DNA of 64,000 bases from Coptis chinensis (GCA_015680905.1 CM027377.1:29226501-29290500); one strand, 5' to 3'. Numbered from the stretch's first letter, positions 11,178 through 24,240 are shown. Numbers and translations: made by a program. Notes: generated by a model from the sequence alone, not told the origin.

Positions 11178-12395
11178 CAACAGATATATGTGTATATATT
11201 TAAGAAACTGAAACTGTAGAGGTTACAGATATTCTATCATCCTCCAAATAGTTCATTAACCAACTAAGTGGCAGTGTCAACCACAAAGAACTTGGAGGTA
11301 GATTTTTTGCCCATAAAATGCTAACTTATGGGCTACAGATTTAGCTGATCTATTGATCCACTTAATAGTTACATTATCAAAAGTTACAAGCTCTTCTAGT
11401 ACATCTTCAAGTATAATCTTTGAAGACTAGGAAATGCTTGATGGTTGTTTGTCCAAAAAGTTGCATACATCTTTCGCATCCAGCTCTACTTCTACTGATG
11501 AGCTGAATTTCTGATTCCATTGAATTCCTTCAAGTGCCCCTTGACATTCTGCTTCTTCTGCAGTTCTGCCCCTCCCTCTATTTGTTCCTGCTGCAATGAA
11601 ACATCCATTAGAATCTCTAAATACATAACTAATGCCAATGGGATGGGTTATGTTACTCTTAAAGCTGGCATCAATGTTAAGTTTTACCCAGCCTATTTGT
11701 GGTGGTTTCCATCTTTCTAAAGAAACAAGTTGAAAATTTTCAAGATTAAGGTCTAAACCAACTTCCAGAGCATTTACAAACCCCTGTACTATACTATATG
11801 CATGTGTCCAGTTAGGTTTAGATTTATCATACAACACTCTATATCTCTCTAGCCATATAATCCAGTTTATATATATACAAAAACTTGTCAAATCGTGTTT
11901 GTCAATCGGCCAATCCACTGGGGGTTTGTACCACATGTCTATCCATTCTTTCACCTGCAAATTCTCAAAATCTATTAGTATGAAATTCTAAGGTGTTGAA
12001 AACCAAAGAGATCTTGTGAAAGGACAAACCAAGAGTAAGTGATGTACAGATTCTATAGAAGAGTTATATAACAAACAAGTTTTATCAGCTACATAGAAAA
12101 GAGTACTAAGATGGTCTCTTGTTGGGATAATAGAGTGGTAACATTTCCAAGCAAACAGAGTTTCTCTAGGTCTGAGATTATTTCTCCAGAAAGCTAGACT
12201 AGTATTGTGATTCACATTGGTGACATATCTTAAGCTTAATTGATGGTAGGCAGATTTGACAGTGTTTTCCATTTTTGGTTAAGGTCCAATGTAGTTTATC
12301 AACCGGATTATTTCTAGGAATGTATATATTCTGAATACTAAGTGAGATTGAGGTAGGCAAGAAAAGGTTTAAAGAGCAAGAAATCAATTGCAGAT
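11147..12395 (-). mobile_element. LINE (L1-type) 3' fragment
   Basis: Read on the minus strand, a reverse-transcriptase zinc-binding segment (AFWRNNLRPRETLFAWKCYH, SVHHLLLVCPFTRSLWF; about 12270-11990) is followed by an RNase H domain (GWVKLNIDASFK, AEEAECQGALEGIQW, VELDAKDVC; about 11780-11430). It ends in a poly(A) tail seen as T26 at 11147-11172. Endonuclease and the reverse transcriptase core are missing, as in ordinary 5'-truncated LINE insertions. Zinc-binding and RNase H parts are in separate frames, so it is decayed. No target duplication was recognised. Confidence 0.8.
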
Positions 12396-12398
12396 TGA

Positions 12399-12469
12399 CA
12401 TCGTATGTAAATTCGTAGAGGCTTACATCGTATGTAAATTCGTAGAGGCTTACATCGTATGTAAATTCG
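12399..12469. repeat. 27 bp direct repeat, about 2.6 copies
   Basis: ACATCGTATGTAAATTCGTA followed by GAGGCTT is repeated almost exactly, directly beside the 5' edge of the LINE fragment. The unit contains the near-palindrome TACATCGTATGTA. Confidence 0.8.
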
Positions 12470-12728
12470 CCATTAATATATTCTTGTCAATGCATTATTC
12501 AACTATTGAACAAGACCAACAATATTCGATATGCTGATAAGTTCTGCTTGTTGAGATTCACCTAAGAAAATATCCAAAAAGATTAACCATGATTTCATCC
12601 CTTTTTCAGTGTCCTGTGTTTGCTTACTGTGCCACATTTTTCTATCACTTGTGTCATTGTATTATCATTTTTCTTGTTTATAGTGCCAAATTGTTCTATA
12701 TGTTCTGACTGATTTCTTTCCATATCAG

Positions 12729-14189
12729 CGTACCCGTGATAATTTGTCTTGTCTTGGTCAGGATACGGGGACATTGGTATGCCACTGTCTATTACAATAG
12801 CTTCTCTGATCTGGTTTGATATTGTCATTAATGAATGCATATATTTATCTACTCTTTCATGTTTTAATGAAAATTTTTGTTCTACAGTTTGTTTTTTTCA
12901 CTGGTGGGACTGTATTCTTGACTCTCATTGTGAACGGTTCAACTACACAGTTTGTTTTACATCATTTGCATATGGATAAGCTGACCGAAGCAAAGGTATG
13001 GGAGCTATTAATCTCACAAGTCACAACTACTTTGATCTTGATTTAGCATTCTCAAAGTAGTGTTTGCTAAGCGTTCTGCTTAGTCTACTAATGTTTGTTA
13101 TTTAAACAGTTTCATTGTGCATCCCATCTATATACTGATTATAATGGGCTTGATGTTCACGTAGCGAGATCGTGAACAGTAAAAATTGATAACTCAAATT
13201 TGCTTTGCTTTTTATGACAGAGACGCATATTAGAGTATACTAGGTATGAAATGATGAACAAGGCATTAGACGCTTTCGGTGATCTGGGAGATGATGAAGA
13301 GTTAGGACCATCTGATTGGCCTACCGTGAAAAGATATATTTCATGCTTGAATAACATGGAAGGAGAGAGGGTGCACCCTCATGCGGTTACTGAAAGTGAG
13401 AATCATCTATATGCCTTGAATTTGAAAGATATAGGGATACGCCTCCTAAATGGTAAGTTCATTTGACGTTGCGTATCATTTTCTTCCATTCCATCTTTGA
13501 TTGGTCTAACACTGAGTATGAAGCAAAGCATGTGCATTGTGGAGGTATAAGTTGAGAGAGAAAATGCATGTGATGCACTTTTAAATTTCTAATCTTTATT
13601 TTTTTTTTGACTCATCACCTTGGTTCCCTAAGAATAGGAAGTATCGAAAAGTTCCTATTCCATAGCTCTGAAAAAGAACGCAGAAAAAAGTAAAAGCTTA
13701 ATCTTGTGTTATCTTATACTTGATGTTTTATATATCTTGACTCCAACTCCTCAAAACTGTCTACTAGGAGATTCCACTGTGATTCAGTTACAGGCTGTAT
13801 CATTCTGTTAAGGGATCTTGTACCACAGACACAATTAGACAGCCAGTCCAAGTATTGGTTTTGATATTTGATGAATTTCATGCCAGGTGTTCAAGCTGCT
13901 TACTGGGGCATGTTCGATGAGGGAAGGATAAGCCAGAATACTGCAAATATTATGATGCAAGCAGTTGATGAGGCGAAGGATTTGGTATCTCACAAGACTC
14001 TATGTGACTGGAATGGTCTCAAAGCGCATGTTCATTTCCCAGGCTATTATAAATTCCTGCAAATGAGTTTATGTCCGCGAAAGTTGGTCACATATTTTAC
14101 ACTCGAGAGGTTAGAATCGGCATGTTACATATGTGCTGCGTTTCTCCGTGCCCACAGAATCTTAAGGAGGCAACTGCATGATTTTCTTG
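12729..14189 (+). pseudogene. SOS1: SOS1-type plasma-membrane Na+/H+ antiporter, internal exon fragment
   Basis: Four exon-like blocks with intact splice sites match plant SOS1, which exports Na+ across the plasma membrane in the salt-tolerance pathway. Block 1 (about 12729-12776) ends DTGTL|gt. Block 2 (12888-12995) encodes VFFTGGTVFLTLIVNGSTTQ, part of the last membrane segments. Block 3 (13221-13452) encodes RRILEYTRYEMMNKALDAFG then DDEELGPSDWPTVKRYIS. Block 4 (13887 to about 14189) encodes GVQAAYWGMFDEGRIS, LCDWNGL, VHFPGYYKFLQ and LERLESACYICAAFLRAHRI. Junction phases agree (AAG|AGA; AAT G|GT GTT). The frames are clean, but SOS1 is over 1100 residues and only ~210 are here. I see no upstream membrane exons and no downstream cytosolic exons before the copia element at 14713. 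It is best read as a duplicated gene fragment. A functional gene with exons elsewhere seems unlikely. Confidence 0.85.
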
Positions 14190-14712
14190 GTACTGCTCTA
14201 GCACAAAGTGTTACTGGTTTTGATGCTTGTTTCTGTAGTACTTTGGCTTATAATCTATCATGCCCTTGTCTTAATATTAGCAGCTGAAAATTGCTAGTAC
14301 ACATTTCCGAAGGATCTGATATAGACTCCATAGAATATAACTTTATGTGTTTTATGGATAAAGAGAAGAGTGCAAAAAAGCGAGAGAATTTTATTCTGTC
14401 AATGTATGAAGCCAACACTTTTTGGATAAAATTAGGAGTTTGGTCATTCCATAATTAATTTATGGCACAGTCCCTTTTTCTCTTCACAATGTAATTTATG
14501 GCAGTCCCTTTTTCTCTTCGCAATGTAAGCTGTCTTTTTATTTTAAATCTTTGACTGCTACTAACCGTCTAGAACAAAATCGATCTGACATCTCATCTAT
14601 GCTATAAAAAATAAGATTAAGCATTAAGCACACTTGAGAAAAGTTGGATAATTATTTCATTACTCAAAACAATCTCATTACTCAAAACACGATTCAGAGT
14701 ACACTGCAAAGC
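14190..14712. other. Intergenic or former intron DNA
   Basis: No coding match is seen. A ~45 bp segment, ATTTATGGCA...GTCCCTTTTTCTCTTC...CAATGTAA, is tandemly duplicated at about 14456-14526. The following SOS1 exons expected here are not found. Confidence 0.4.
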
Positions 14713-15988
14713 TGTTGGATTACTTTAATCCTACATCTTTAACATGCTAATCTAGTATTGATCAAAAAAATAATTAAAAGAAAAATACTTTCAAAGTCGC
14801 CGAAATTGGAGATTGACAGTAAGTAGAAACTTTCCAAAGCTGAATCTAAATCACGTAGTCTTCAGCCTTCTAGTAGTATTCACCATACAACACACCACAA
14901 AACACTTTTGCTTTTCTCCTACTTTTAGTTATACTTTTTCTGGAAAGACTAATAGTCCCTTTCTCCAAAAAGTTATTCTCTTTATATAAAAACTTTGAGA
15001 ATCACGTAAAGTGTGTGTGTAGTGGGATCCACTTAGGATTCCAAGTCTTATCTTAAGAAGATAAGTCCTTGTCATACAAGATTCTGTACTTATATATTAA
15101 AACCCTTTTAATATATATCTTTTAATATGGAAAGTGCCCATTAACAAATACACATTTACAATAAGGCCCTTGGAACTTTCAAGAAAGTCCTTTCCTACCA
15201 AGAATAATTATATCTAAGTCCCTCCACCTTTACTTGTATTCACAATGATTAGACCATTGGGAATTTGTTCTTCAATTGTCACACCCATGTCTAATTGACC
15301 CGATTTGACATTTAACATCAATTGAGCATTAAGAAACTATTTCTTATACCGTAGGGTTTGAGCTCAATTAGTTATGTCACAATTTTCTAATACATAACTC
15401 CAGGTAGAGTGGTGGATCATTTATTAGAATTCGTGATTCAAGACGTCTTACATTCATTACCCAAAATGTCAAGTCTAGTCTATGAATAGACATTAATTTT
15501 TAACATCTCAAAGTAATAAATTTGAGACACAATGAATTTTCACAATTCCTCAAGTCTAGGGATTAATTGGTAGAGTGAGATTTGCACACTAACCTTAACA
15601 AATGAATTTATAGTGTGTTCTCACTTTGATCCCTCGATTAATGGATCATGTGACTACACCAATATACAAACTTAGAGTCATACTCAAATGATTGAGATAT
15701 CATCATCCTATCATATAGCAATTATGTATATTACAATCTTATAAATGAAGCGTCCGGCTTCACCCCTAATCATGAGCATTCTAGGTAAATAGATACAATC
15801 AAATCTCCCGCACATGACTCTTCATATGCTTGATTGTTCTAATTCTATTACCTATGGAACTTATGGTTTCATCATATGATATTAGTTCACCCATATGCAT
15901 AATAATAAGATTAGGTGTATTTAATTAAACATCATCATGTATAAACAACAAATGTTCATTGGCTTTGTAAAGGCCAAATATCCCAACA
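14713..15988 (-). repeat. Copia 3' LTR
   Basis: A 1276 bp LTR, TGTTGGATTAC...CCCAACA on the plus strand. It pairs with 19201-20470 and differs by scattered substitutions and small indels. Confidence 0.92.
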
Positions 15989-17599
15989 ATCTCCCACTGG
16001 CCTTCAAAGCCATATAGCAACCATTCTAAAACCCATAATATTAATATAAGGGTCTGCACATACATATATACCAATATATAGTATTTGGTCCTCATATACT
16101 ATATCATTCATAATGACTAGTGTATCAGATACATATGAGACCATTAACATAGCTATTGTACCTTCAACCTTCTTGTAAAACACAAGGTCCTTCCTTACAT
16201 TGATCAAAACCAAACGATTTGATTGTTTGATCAAAGTTTACATTCCAACTCCTTAAAGCTTGTAGGAACTGTAAAGCCTCTAGGTTCTAAAACGCGGTCT
16301 TTACATCCATTTGCCAAATCATATAGTCATAATGAGTAGCAATCACTAGAAGGATTCTAATGGACTTTTCATGACTCTTGGCGAAAAGTTTTTCTCATAT
16401 TTGATAACCTCTTTTTGAGTAAACATTTTCTTCACCAGTCTAAAGCTTTAAAAGTCTCTACCTTTCTATTAGCTCCCTTTAACTTTTGAATAACTACTTA
16501 TTCTTAATAGGCTTAATATTTGGCAATGGATCAACAAGTTCCCGGACTTTGTTGGAATACATGGACTCCATTTCTCTCTCATTGCTTTAAGCCATTTTCT
16601 CGAATCAATATCGAAATTGCTTCTTAAGTAGTGTATAGGATCTTTATCCTTGTCATATGATATAACATAGAAAGTGTCCCTTAATAATAGGGTTAACTTT
16701 TACTGAGGTCTAATTGCCCTCCCACTACTGATCTACTAGAGTAAGTTTAGATAAACTCGAACTTTACATGGAAGTTTTATCTAAATTATAAATTAATCTA
16801 GATTGAACATAAATAGGAATATCTGGCGACATTTCTAAGGCTTATCTCAAAAAAGATATAGAGAGAGTTTGAATAACTCACCATAGTCCAAACCATACCC
16901 CATAAGGTTATGTTCCTTCTTTCTGCAATCTCTTTTTGTTGTGGAGTTCTTGGTGCACTTAATTGAAACAAAATCATATTTTGCATTAAGTTACCATTTG
17001 TTTTCACATTTGTAGGCCCATGTACATCTGTATGTACTAACTCCATTAACTATGTGGCTCTTGACCCTTTACTTTAAAAGATCTTTTAGTCATCTCTCCT
17101 TCTAAGTAAGATTACAGGTTGAGGAAGATTATAAAGGGAGTGAACTTAAAATCCCATCTTTCACCCAAGGTATCAATCTTATTCAGATTGATATGACCAA
17201 GTTTAAGTGCCACAAGTTTGTTAGATTAACTGAAGAAAATACCCTCTTTTGAGGTAATAACATATGATGAATTACTAATATCAAAATCATTTATTTCTAG
17301 CATAGAAGAAAGTAAATAGAGACCATTTTCTAAAAAACCAGAGGCAATAATCTTTTTATTTAATCTGATTACAACTTTTGAATCAAATGAAATAGAATAT
17401 TATATTCTGACTTATAATAAAGTGTAGAAACAGAAACCAAATTTCTCCTTATCCCTGGAACATAAAAATAGTCTTTTAAAACCAACATTTTCTTTTCTAA
17501 TGCTAAACAATAAACTCCTATTGATACTGTAGCAACATTTGCCTCTGTCGTCCCTAGTGCTTGGTACACCTTTTCTTCATTCATCCTTCTTTTCCTCTG

Positions 17600-18574
17600 A
17601 AACTCCTATAACATTTTACAAAAGTAGTTAGTGGCCTCTTATTCCACATAACAGGTGTTAGAAGGAAATACCAACTCTTTGGTTTCAAGAATAAAGGATT
17701 GCATACCTTCTTTTTGTTTTTGTTTCATAGCCAGATACTCTATACAGTTCCACTTCCAATGACCAGGCTTTTCACAATGGTAACAATTACCTTTTGCTTT
17801 ACCCCCTGAATTCTTCTCCACTCCCCCTTTTGCCCCAAGGGCAAACTTTTTACCCTTTTTCCACTTGTCTTTGCCTTTCGGCTTAGGCTTGGAAACACCA
17901 ACATTTTCTGAGACCGGTATACTTGGCTTAACCTTAACTAAGTCTTGACTGGCGCAAAGAGTTCATTAACTCTGGCGATGTCGGATCCATATTGTTCATG
18001 TTGTAGTTCAACTTGAACCCGATTAAATGAAGCCGGCAAAAGGCAAGAATAGCATCAACGAGAAATTGGCGTCTATTTCAGCCTAGGATCTCCAACTCAT
18101 TGACATAGCCAATCATCTTCTTGATATGCTCCCTAACCGGAGTCTCATCATCCATTTTTGTATTCATCGGGTTTGCCATTGCAATCCGGCGTTTAGTCGC
18201 GATTTTGTTAAGCCAAACATCTCTTGCAAATTGGTCATGATCTCAGTAGCTGTACCAAAATTTTGGTGTTGGTGCTGGAGTACGTTTGACATGGATGCTA
18301 GGAGATAACACTTGGACATCTCATTGGCCTTTTGCCATTTTTTGTACTCATCTTTCAGCCTTGCACTAGCATTGTCTGCTGGTTCAGGGGGGCAAGGGGT
18401 AGTGAGAACGAATTTGTAACTTTCAGCAGTCAAGATAATGTTAATGTTACGCTTCCAGTCCACATAATTAGGACCAGTTAACTTGTTCTCTTTCAAGATA
18501 GATGCTAAGGGACTAAAATTTGATTGAGACATATCTTGAACATTTACATTTACACAAAAATTATTATAATGCAT
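17600..18574 (-). pseudogene. Copia gag region, fossil
   Basis: The region resembles copia gag: SPLASILKENKLTGPNYVDW near the start, then a nucleocapsid-type CCHC knuckle. It is recorded as a broken part of the element at 14713-20470. Confidence 0.75.
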
Positions 18575-19200
18575 TTAATATTGGTTTTGGGAATTTAATA
18601 AACCAATTTCCCGCTTCTATAATAAAAATACAACACCCTCCATATTGTATCAATAAGACAAATATAAGCAATGGAAATCAAATACTTATGAATAATCTCT
18701 TATCCGTAGGGCATCAAAATTATTCAACTTAATCAGGCGAGTTCTACTAGACCCATCAATTTTACATACATGTAATATGATTTCCATTATTATTCCTTTT
18801 GCTACTAAAACATAATTGCACAAACCGTAGGGCTGTCAACTATGTTTCAGCCAAGTGTATCATCATCATAATTCATTAATATAACTGCGAGATAATGAAT
18901 TCGTAAGGGAAAACACTCCCACTAGCCATACATGAATTTTTCTTCTCAAGAATAGACAATAGGCAAAAATATTTTAGCATGCAATTAATTTATCCGTAGG
19001 GATCATATTAATCACATCTAAAAATATAATAATTCGTATTGAATTGATAACGGTGTAGCAAGGGATTTAATTCGTAAATTAAATGCCTTTACCACTTGCT
19101 TTATATAGACCGAGGGTATTAATCAATAAAAAAACAACGTTAAGACAATGACATCTTTCTAATTTTCTAATTAAGAGACTATGCATACTCTGATACCAAT

Positions 19201-20470
19201 TGTTGGATTACTTTAATCCTACATCTTTAACATGCTAATCTAGTATTGATCAAAAAAATAATTAAAAGAAAAATACCTTCAAAGCCGCCGAAATTGGAGA
19301 TTGACAGTAAATAGAAACTTTCCAAAGCTGAATCCAAATCAATGTAGTCTTGAATTCTCTAGTAGTATTCACCACACAACACACCACAAAACACTTTTGC
19401 TTTTCTCCTACTTTTAGTTGTACTTTTTCTGGAAAGACTAATAGTCCCTTTCTCCAAAAAGTTATTCTCTTATATAGAGAAACTTTGAGAATACGTAAGT
19501 GTGTGTGTAGTGGGATCCACTTAGGATTCCAAGTCTTATCTTAAGAAGACAAGTCCTTGTCATACAAGTACTTGTACTTGATATATTAAAACCCTTTTAA
19601 TATATATCTCTTTAATATGGAAAGTGCCCATTAACAAATCCATATTTACAATAAGGCCCTTGGAACTTTCAAGAAAGTCTTTTTCTACCATTAATTATAT
19701 TTAAGTCCATCCACCTTACTTGTATTCACAATTAGACCATTGGGAATTTGTTCTTCACTGTCACACCCATGTCTAATTGACCCAATTTGACATTTAACAT
19801 CAATTGAGCATTAAGAAACTATTTCTTATACCGGCCGGGTTTGAGCTCAATTAGTTATGTCACAATTTCCTAATACATAACTCCGTAGAGTGGTGGATCC
19901 TTTATTAGAATTCGTGATTCAAGACGTCTTACATTCATTACCCAAAATGTCAAGTCTAGTCTATGAATAGACATTACTTTTTAACATCTCAAAGTAATAA
20001 ATTTGAGACACAATGAATTTTCACAATTCCTCAAGTCTAGGGATTAATTGGTAGAGTGAGATTTGCACACTAACCTTAACAACGAATTTATAGTGTGTTC
20101 TCACTTTGATCCCCTCGATTAATGTCGATCATGTGACTACACCAATATACAAACTTAGAGTCATACTCAAATGATTGAGATATCATCATCCTATCATATA
20201 GCAATTATGTATATTACAATCTTATAAATGAAGCGTCCGACTTCACCCCTAACTGTGAGCATTCTAGGTAAATAGATACAATCAAATCTCCCGCACATGA
20301 CTCTTCATATGCTTGATTGTTCTAATTCTATTACCTATGGAACTTATGGTTTCATCATATGATATTAGTTCACCCATATGCATAATAATAAGATTCGTGT
20401 ATTTAATTAAACATCATCATGTATAAACAACAAATGTTCATTGGCTTTGTAAAGGCCAAATATCCCAACA
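19201..20470 (-). repeat. Copia 5' LTR
   Basis: A 1270 bp LTR next to the tRNA-Met primer-binding site, hence the 5' LTR of this minus-strand element. Confidence 0.92.
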
Positions 20471-20689
20471 AGAGCATCATAAACATACTCTGACTTATGT
20501 TTACAAGAGAAAAATAAAATAAAAGGAAATAAAAGGAAAATTATGGGATCTCTTTGCATTTACTGTCTGGCAGGAATAGCCTTGCTAGTTCGCCAGTCTT
20601 GAATTCTTATTACGAATTAAGATAGCTTGTTCTAGTACCCATTAGTCCCTCGTTCACATGCTCAGCTAACTTTGACTCTACTTAATCAA

Positions 20690-21044
20690 TCTACCAATAG
20701 GCTACAAATTTAGCTTTAGTGATGAGGGAACCAAGCATTCGATCCTGATCAATGTGATTTCTAGCTGAGAGTACCCTCAGGGATTCAACATTCAAACTTT
20801 CTGATAACTGTGTTGTAAAGGCAGCTGGTGTTCTTTTGTCACAACATAAGTGATAAAGCTCACCTGAAGCTCGATATGCCTTTGGTTCCTACCTTAAACC
20901 GACAAACCCATCTTTTTTCTCAACCAGACTAAATCCAGCCTTCTTACGAATTCTTTTCTCCTTCATGAGTTTCCTCACACTCACACTCCCAACCCATTCC
21001 CACTCTCCATCTGCTGCATAAATGTTTAAACAGTTTTCTGACAG
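20690..21044 (-). pseudogene. Pentatricopeptide repeat (PPR) protein, C-terminal E-motif fragment
   Basis: The minus-strand frame from 21044 reads LSENCLNIYAADGEWEWVGS, then VRKLMKEKRIRKKAGFSLVE and KKDGFVGL. This matches the C-terminal E region of PLS-class PPR proteins (consensus LSNIYAxxGxWxxVxxVRxLMKxxGxKKxPGxSWIE). These proteins bind organellar RNA, often for editing. A TAG at 20889-20891 interrupts the frame, which then continues with KAYRASGELYHLCCDKR and can be read to about 20690. Upstream PPR repeats are absent: the frame runs into tandem repeats at 21.08 kb. It sits between the copia element and the MULE and is a truncated relic, possibly captured or left by rearrangement. Confidence 0.7.
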
Positions 21045-21080
21045 ATTACAATTTCTGACAGCAGATTAGTAGATTATTAC

Positions 21081-21195
21081 ACATTCTAACATATTATACC
21101 ATTTACAGAGCACTTAACATTCTAACATATTAATACAATTTACAGAGCACTTAACATATTTTGACATATTAATACTATTTACAGAGCACTTAACA
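21081..21195. repeat. About 40 bp tandem repeat, 3 copies
   Basis: Units of the type ACATTCTAACATATTAATAC then AATTTACAGAGCACTTA lie between the PPR fragment and the MULE. Confidence 0.7.
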
Positions 21196-21304
21196 AAAAC
21201 TAGTTAATACCATTTCTGACATATTCTAATACATTCTGCAATTTATGATAGTATATATACATACACAAAATAGATATTAAAGCCAAAAAATCTTGTCAGT
21301 ACAA

Positions 21305-24240
21305 GGATATTTACGAAAGGTCTAAATCCATAACATTTTTTGGAACCCTTTTATACCACTTCACGATCCTTGGTCCCATTATAGTTGCCCAATCCCAAGT
21401 TTCTGTCCATGCAAATGACTCCCACCCTGGAGCAAGTGGCGGAATAGGATTATCATCTTCAACCACGAGTTTCACAAAATGTGTGCCTCCTCCAATGTGG
21501 CCTATTGCCACTATCTAGACACGAGTTGGATCAGGAGCAGTCTACAAAGGAAAGTATGACATACATTCTTTCTCTCCAATGACGACAAGGACACACTAAA
21601 AAGTATTAGCAGCTAAAAATCCCATTGAAGGAAGTTCAAACCATTCATTGGGGTTCATCGTATATGGAACTGTACATCGTAAATTTGCCTTGATCGCTTC
21701 CTTTCGTTCTTCTCCACCCATCATTAAAGTTTAATCTACTTCATGGGAAATCAACTCTGTCAACATAAGAGCCTTCATAGTAATCCATGCATCATCTCCA
21801 TTAGATCCTAAGCATCGTGCAATCGCGTTAAATCCACAATGTCTATTCGGTTCAACATCTTGCCAATCCACAATGAAGTCTTGTATCAATGGATTTAAGT
21901 CACGTAACCCATCATCCCAATTAGACCCAATTTCAGGTAAATCTACAAACACTTGAATATAAGTTCCTCTTGGTTTTCTTTTGCATAGTACCAACTTCTT
22001 GGCTTTACTATTCTTGCTTTCTTGACTTACAATTTGTTCCTCAACTGTTTGTGCATACTCGAAAGTTGAAGGCTCTCTCTTTGTGTCACTTTTACCTTTA
22101 CAAGTCTTCACACCAATTTTTATTCCAGGTAGCCTACCCCTCACGTTGGTGTTAACCCGAGGCTCTCGCATGAAATTTGCCTTTGGATCACCTAGTTCTA
22201 CACACTTTTTCAGCATCAAAACTTTTTGTTCATCTGAGAGAGATTGAAACTTCTTTTGAATCTATGCAAGCTCGGGCTGAATATCAAAGGACCCATTAAG
22301 AAGATCAATCAGAGTGCTACTAAGTTGTCTCCACCTAAGGTGTATCAAAGATAAGGGGATGCTTCCCTTACCAATTAGAACAATTTCACATAACTCATGC
22401 GCACAAGGAAGCCCATACATACTCTTGTAAACACAACGACGACAAATTTCATTTGTCCCAACTCTAACAGACCTTATTAGCTCTTTTGCTATCAAATCCA
22501 ATGTATCTCTAGAAATGTACCCTCTAAGTTGCACATATGTGCTTTGTTTGTAACGATGATCCCAGATATTCAAGCTCCTATTACAAGAACTTTCAATTTT
22601 TGTCACTTGGTTTGTCAGGAGATTATTAATCAAATTAAAGTTTCGGCAGAAGTTACCATTGCTAGAACCCAAATGCCTCTTCAAAGAGGAATGCATACTT
22701 TCAACTCGATTACTGCTCGAAATACCAAAATGCATATGGAGATCTATCCAAGCCGAGACAAACCTTTCTTTGTACTTCGAAAGCCACTGGTCTTCTATGT
22801 ATTCCACCACATCATAATGATCTTCGTACTCAAGTTTTAAAACAACGTAGGTGTTCCAAGTGCTCAACTTCAGTAAGAGCTGTTATCACTGTTTCAAACA
22901 TAAACATAAATTGTTCATACTCAACAAATTTCTCAAATATTTTTTTGGCCTTTGTCTCATTGTTCCTCCTGATGTGAATTCGACACAAGAAGTGTGTAGC
23001 TTCAGGAAACACTACAACTATCGCATTCATAAGTACCAACTCACAATTAGTCATAATTATCTTTACAGAAGTAGCTTTGTAGTCCAGAACATCACTCAAC
23101 CTCTTCAAAACCCAAAGGTAAGAATCTTCTTTCTCACTCTCCAAATACCCAAAAACAATACAGAATGTCTTCATCGTGGATGTGAACCCAACAACTTCAA
23201 ACAATGGCATCTTGAACACATTCGTCTTGTACGTGCAATCCATGATAATGACCTTGGGAAAATACTTTGCCAAATGAATTGATTGGGGATGTGCAAACAA
23301 CAAATCTCTACATTCACCTGTTACTAGATTATCCCTATGAAACTCTGTGTAACCAAAGTCATCTAATTTTTTTAGAAATTCTTGCATTTGGTTTCTTCCA
23401 CTCAACCGAACCAACTGATTATTGTGATGATAATTGTATAAAGTACTTTTGTTTGACAAATTATTGTCATCTCTCTATTTCAATAGGGGTAAAATTTCAC
23501 ACGGTTTAACACCATTCAAAGACAAATCTTGAACAATCAATTTTTCTTCAGCTTTTAACCTTCTGACGAATGCACGACCTATAAGATGCTCCCCCATAGT
23601 ATGATTATGAGTTCCACACATAATACTCACTATCCATCCACCTTCATTTCGTAATTCCCCTTTCAACACAAATGGACAGCCACATTTCTTCGAACTGGAT
23701 TGCCTATATTCTTTCATTTTTTTGTTCAATATTTTAGACTTTACGGATGGTCTAAATTTTCCACTCCTTTCGCAACTCAAGAAAATTCTAGGTCTTTGCC
23801 CAAGTCCCGAATTATCAGACCTTGATATCACAACCACAACTCCAGCAGTCATACCAACTGTCGAACACCATCGGATCAACAAGTGACGATCTTTGAAGAC
23901 CTACGTAAACCCTTGATCTTAGATATTATTGACAAAAATTTGTTTTTTGCTAAGTTATTGATAAAATAAATAATACAAGCTTTCAAATTATTACCTCAAT
24001 TGTTGTAAATGATTCGGTCATATCAGGATAGCTAATTTCAACATTGTTGTAAAGTTCATCATCGGAACAATAATTTGATTGCAGTAGTGTTAAAGCTGAT
24101 TCCATGTCACTTGGAGAACCTTGAAAGTTATTATTTTGATTTTGGTGGGAGAATTTATCTTGAATGTTGCTTCCACCACTTGAGTCCATTCTCAAAGTGA
24201 AAATTTGGTGGGAATAACAACACTTTTGTGGGAGACTCAA
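21305..24240 (-). pseudogene. MULE transposase: FAR1-like, MULE core, SWIM zinc finger, OTU-like
   Basis: Exon 1 (24240-23995) and exon 2 (from 23900) are joined by a 94 bp GT-AG intron. Domain order: a FAR1/WRKY-like DNA-binding domain (DRHLLIRWCSTVG, CGCPFVLKGELRNEGGW, GTHNH), then the MULE transposase core. The first catalytic Asp is present (KVIIMDCTYKTN), but the usual TD of the second motif is TN (IMTNCELVLMNAI). A SWIM finger follows (CRRCVYKSMYGLPCAH), then an OTU-like domain with DVEPNRHCGFNAIARCLG (Cys) and GGTHFVKL (His). Breaks: an in-frame stop near 23472, a frameshift near 22850, a stop near 22262 and several after 21731. OTU domains are known in some plant MULEs and in FAR1-derived proteins. 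This copy cannot encode the whole protein. Confidence 0.85.

Larger units (their letters stand above)
14713..20470 (-). mobile_element. Ty1/copia LTR retrotransposon, decayed
   Basis: It is bounded by two long, highly similar LTRs that begin TGTTGG and end CCAACA, with a near-perfect 5 bp target duplication (AAAGC at 14708-14712, AGAGC at 20471-20475). On the minus strand the 5' LTR is followed by a primer-binding site complementary to initiator tRNA-Met (TGGTATCAGAG, 19200-19188), and the 3' LTR is preceded by a polypurine tract (about 16005-15989). The 3.2 kb interior carries a gag region with a CCHC zinc knuckle (CYHCEKPGHWKWNC, about 17780) and weak protease and integrase remnants. It is short for a copia element and clearly broken in many places. 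The LTRs are alike to within a few percent, suggesting a fairly recent insertion by plant standards. Confidence 0.92.

Noticed and set aside
23267-23509. Plus-strand frames across 22.5-23.5 kb
   Set aside because: They lie opposite the clearly coding MULE transposase.
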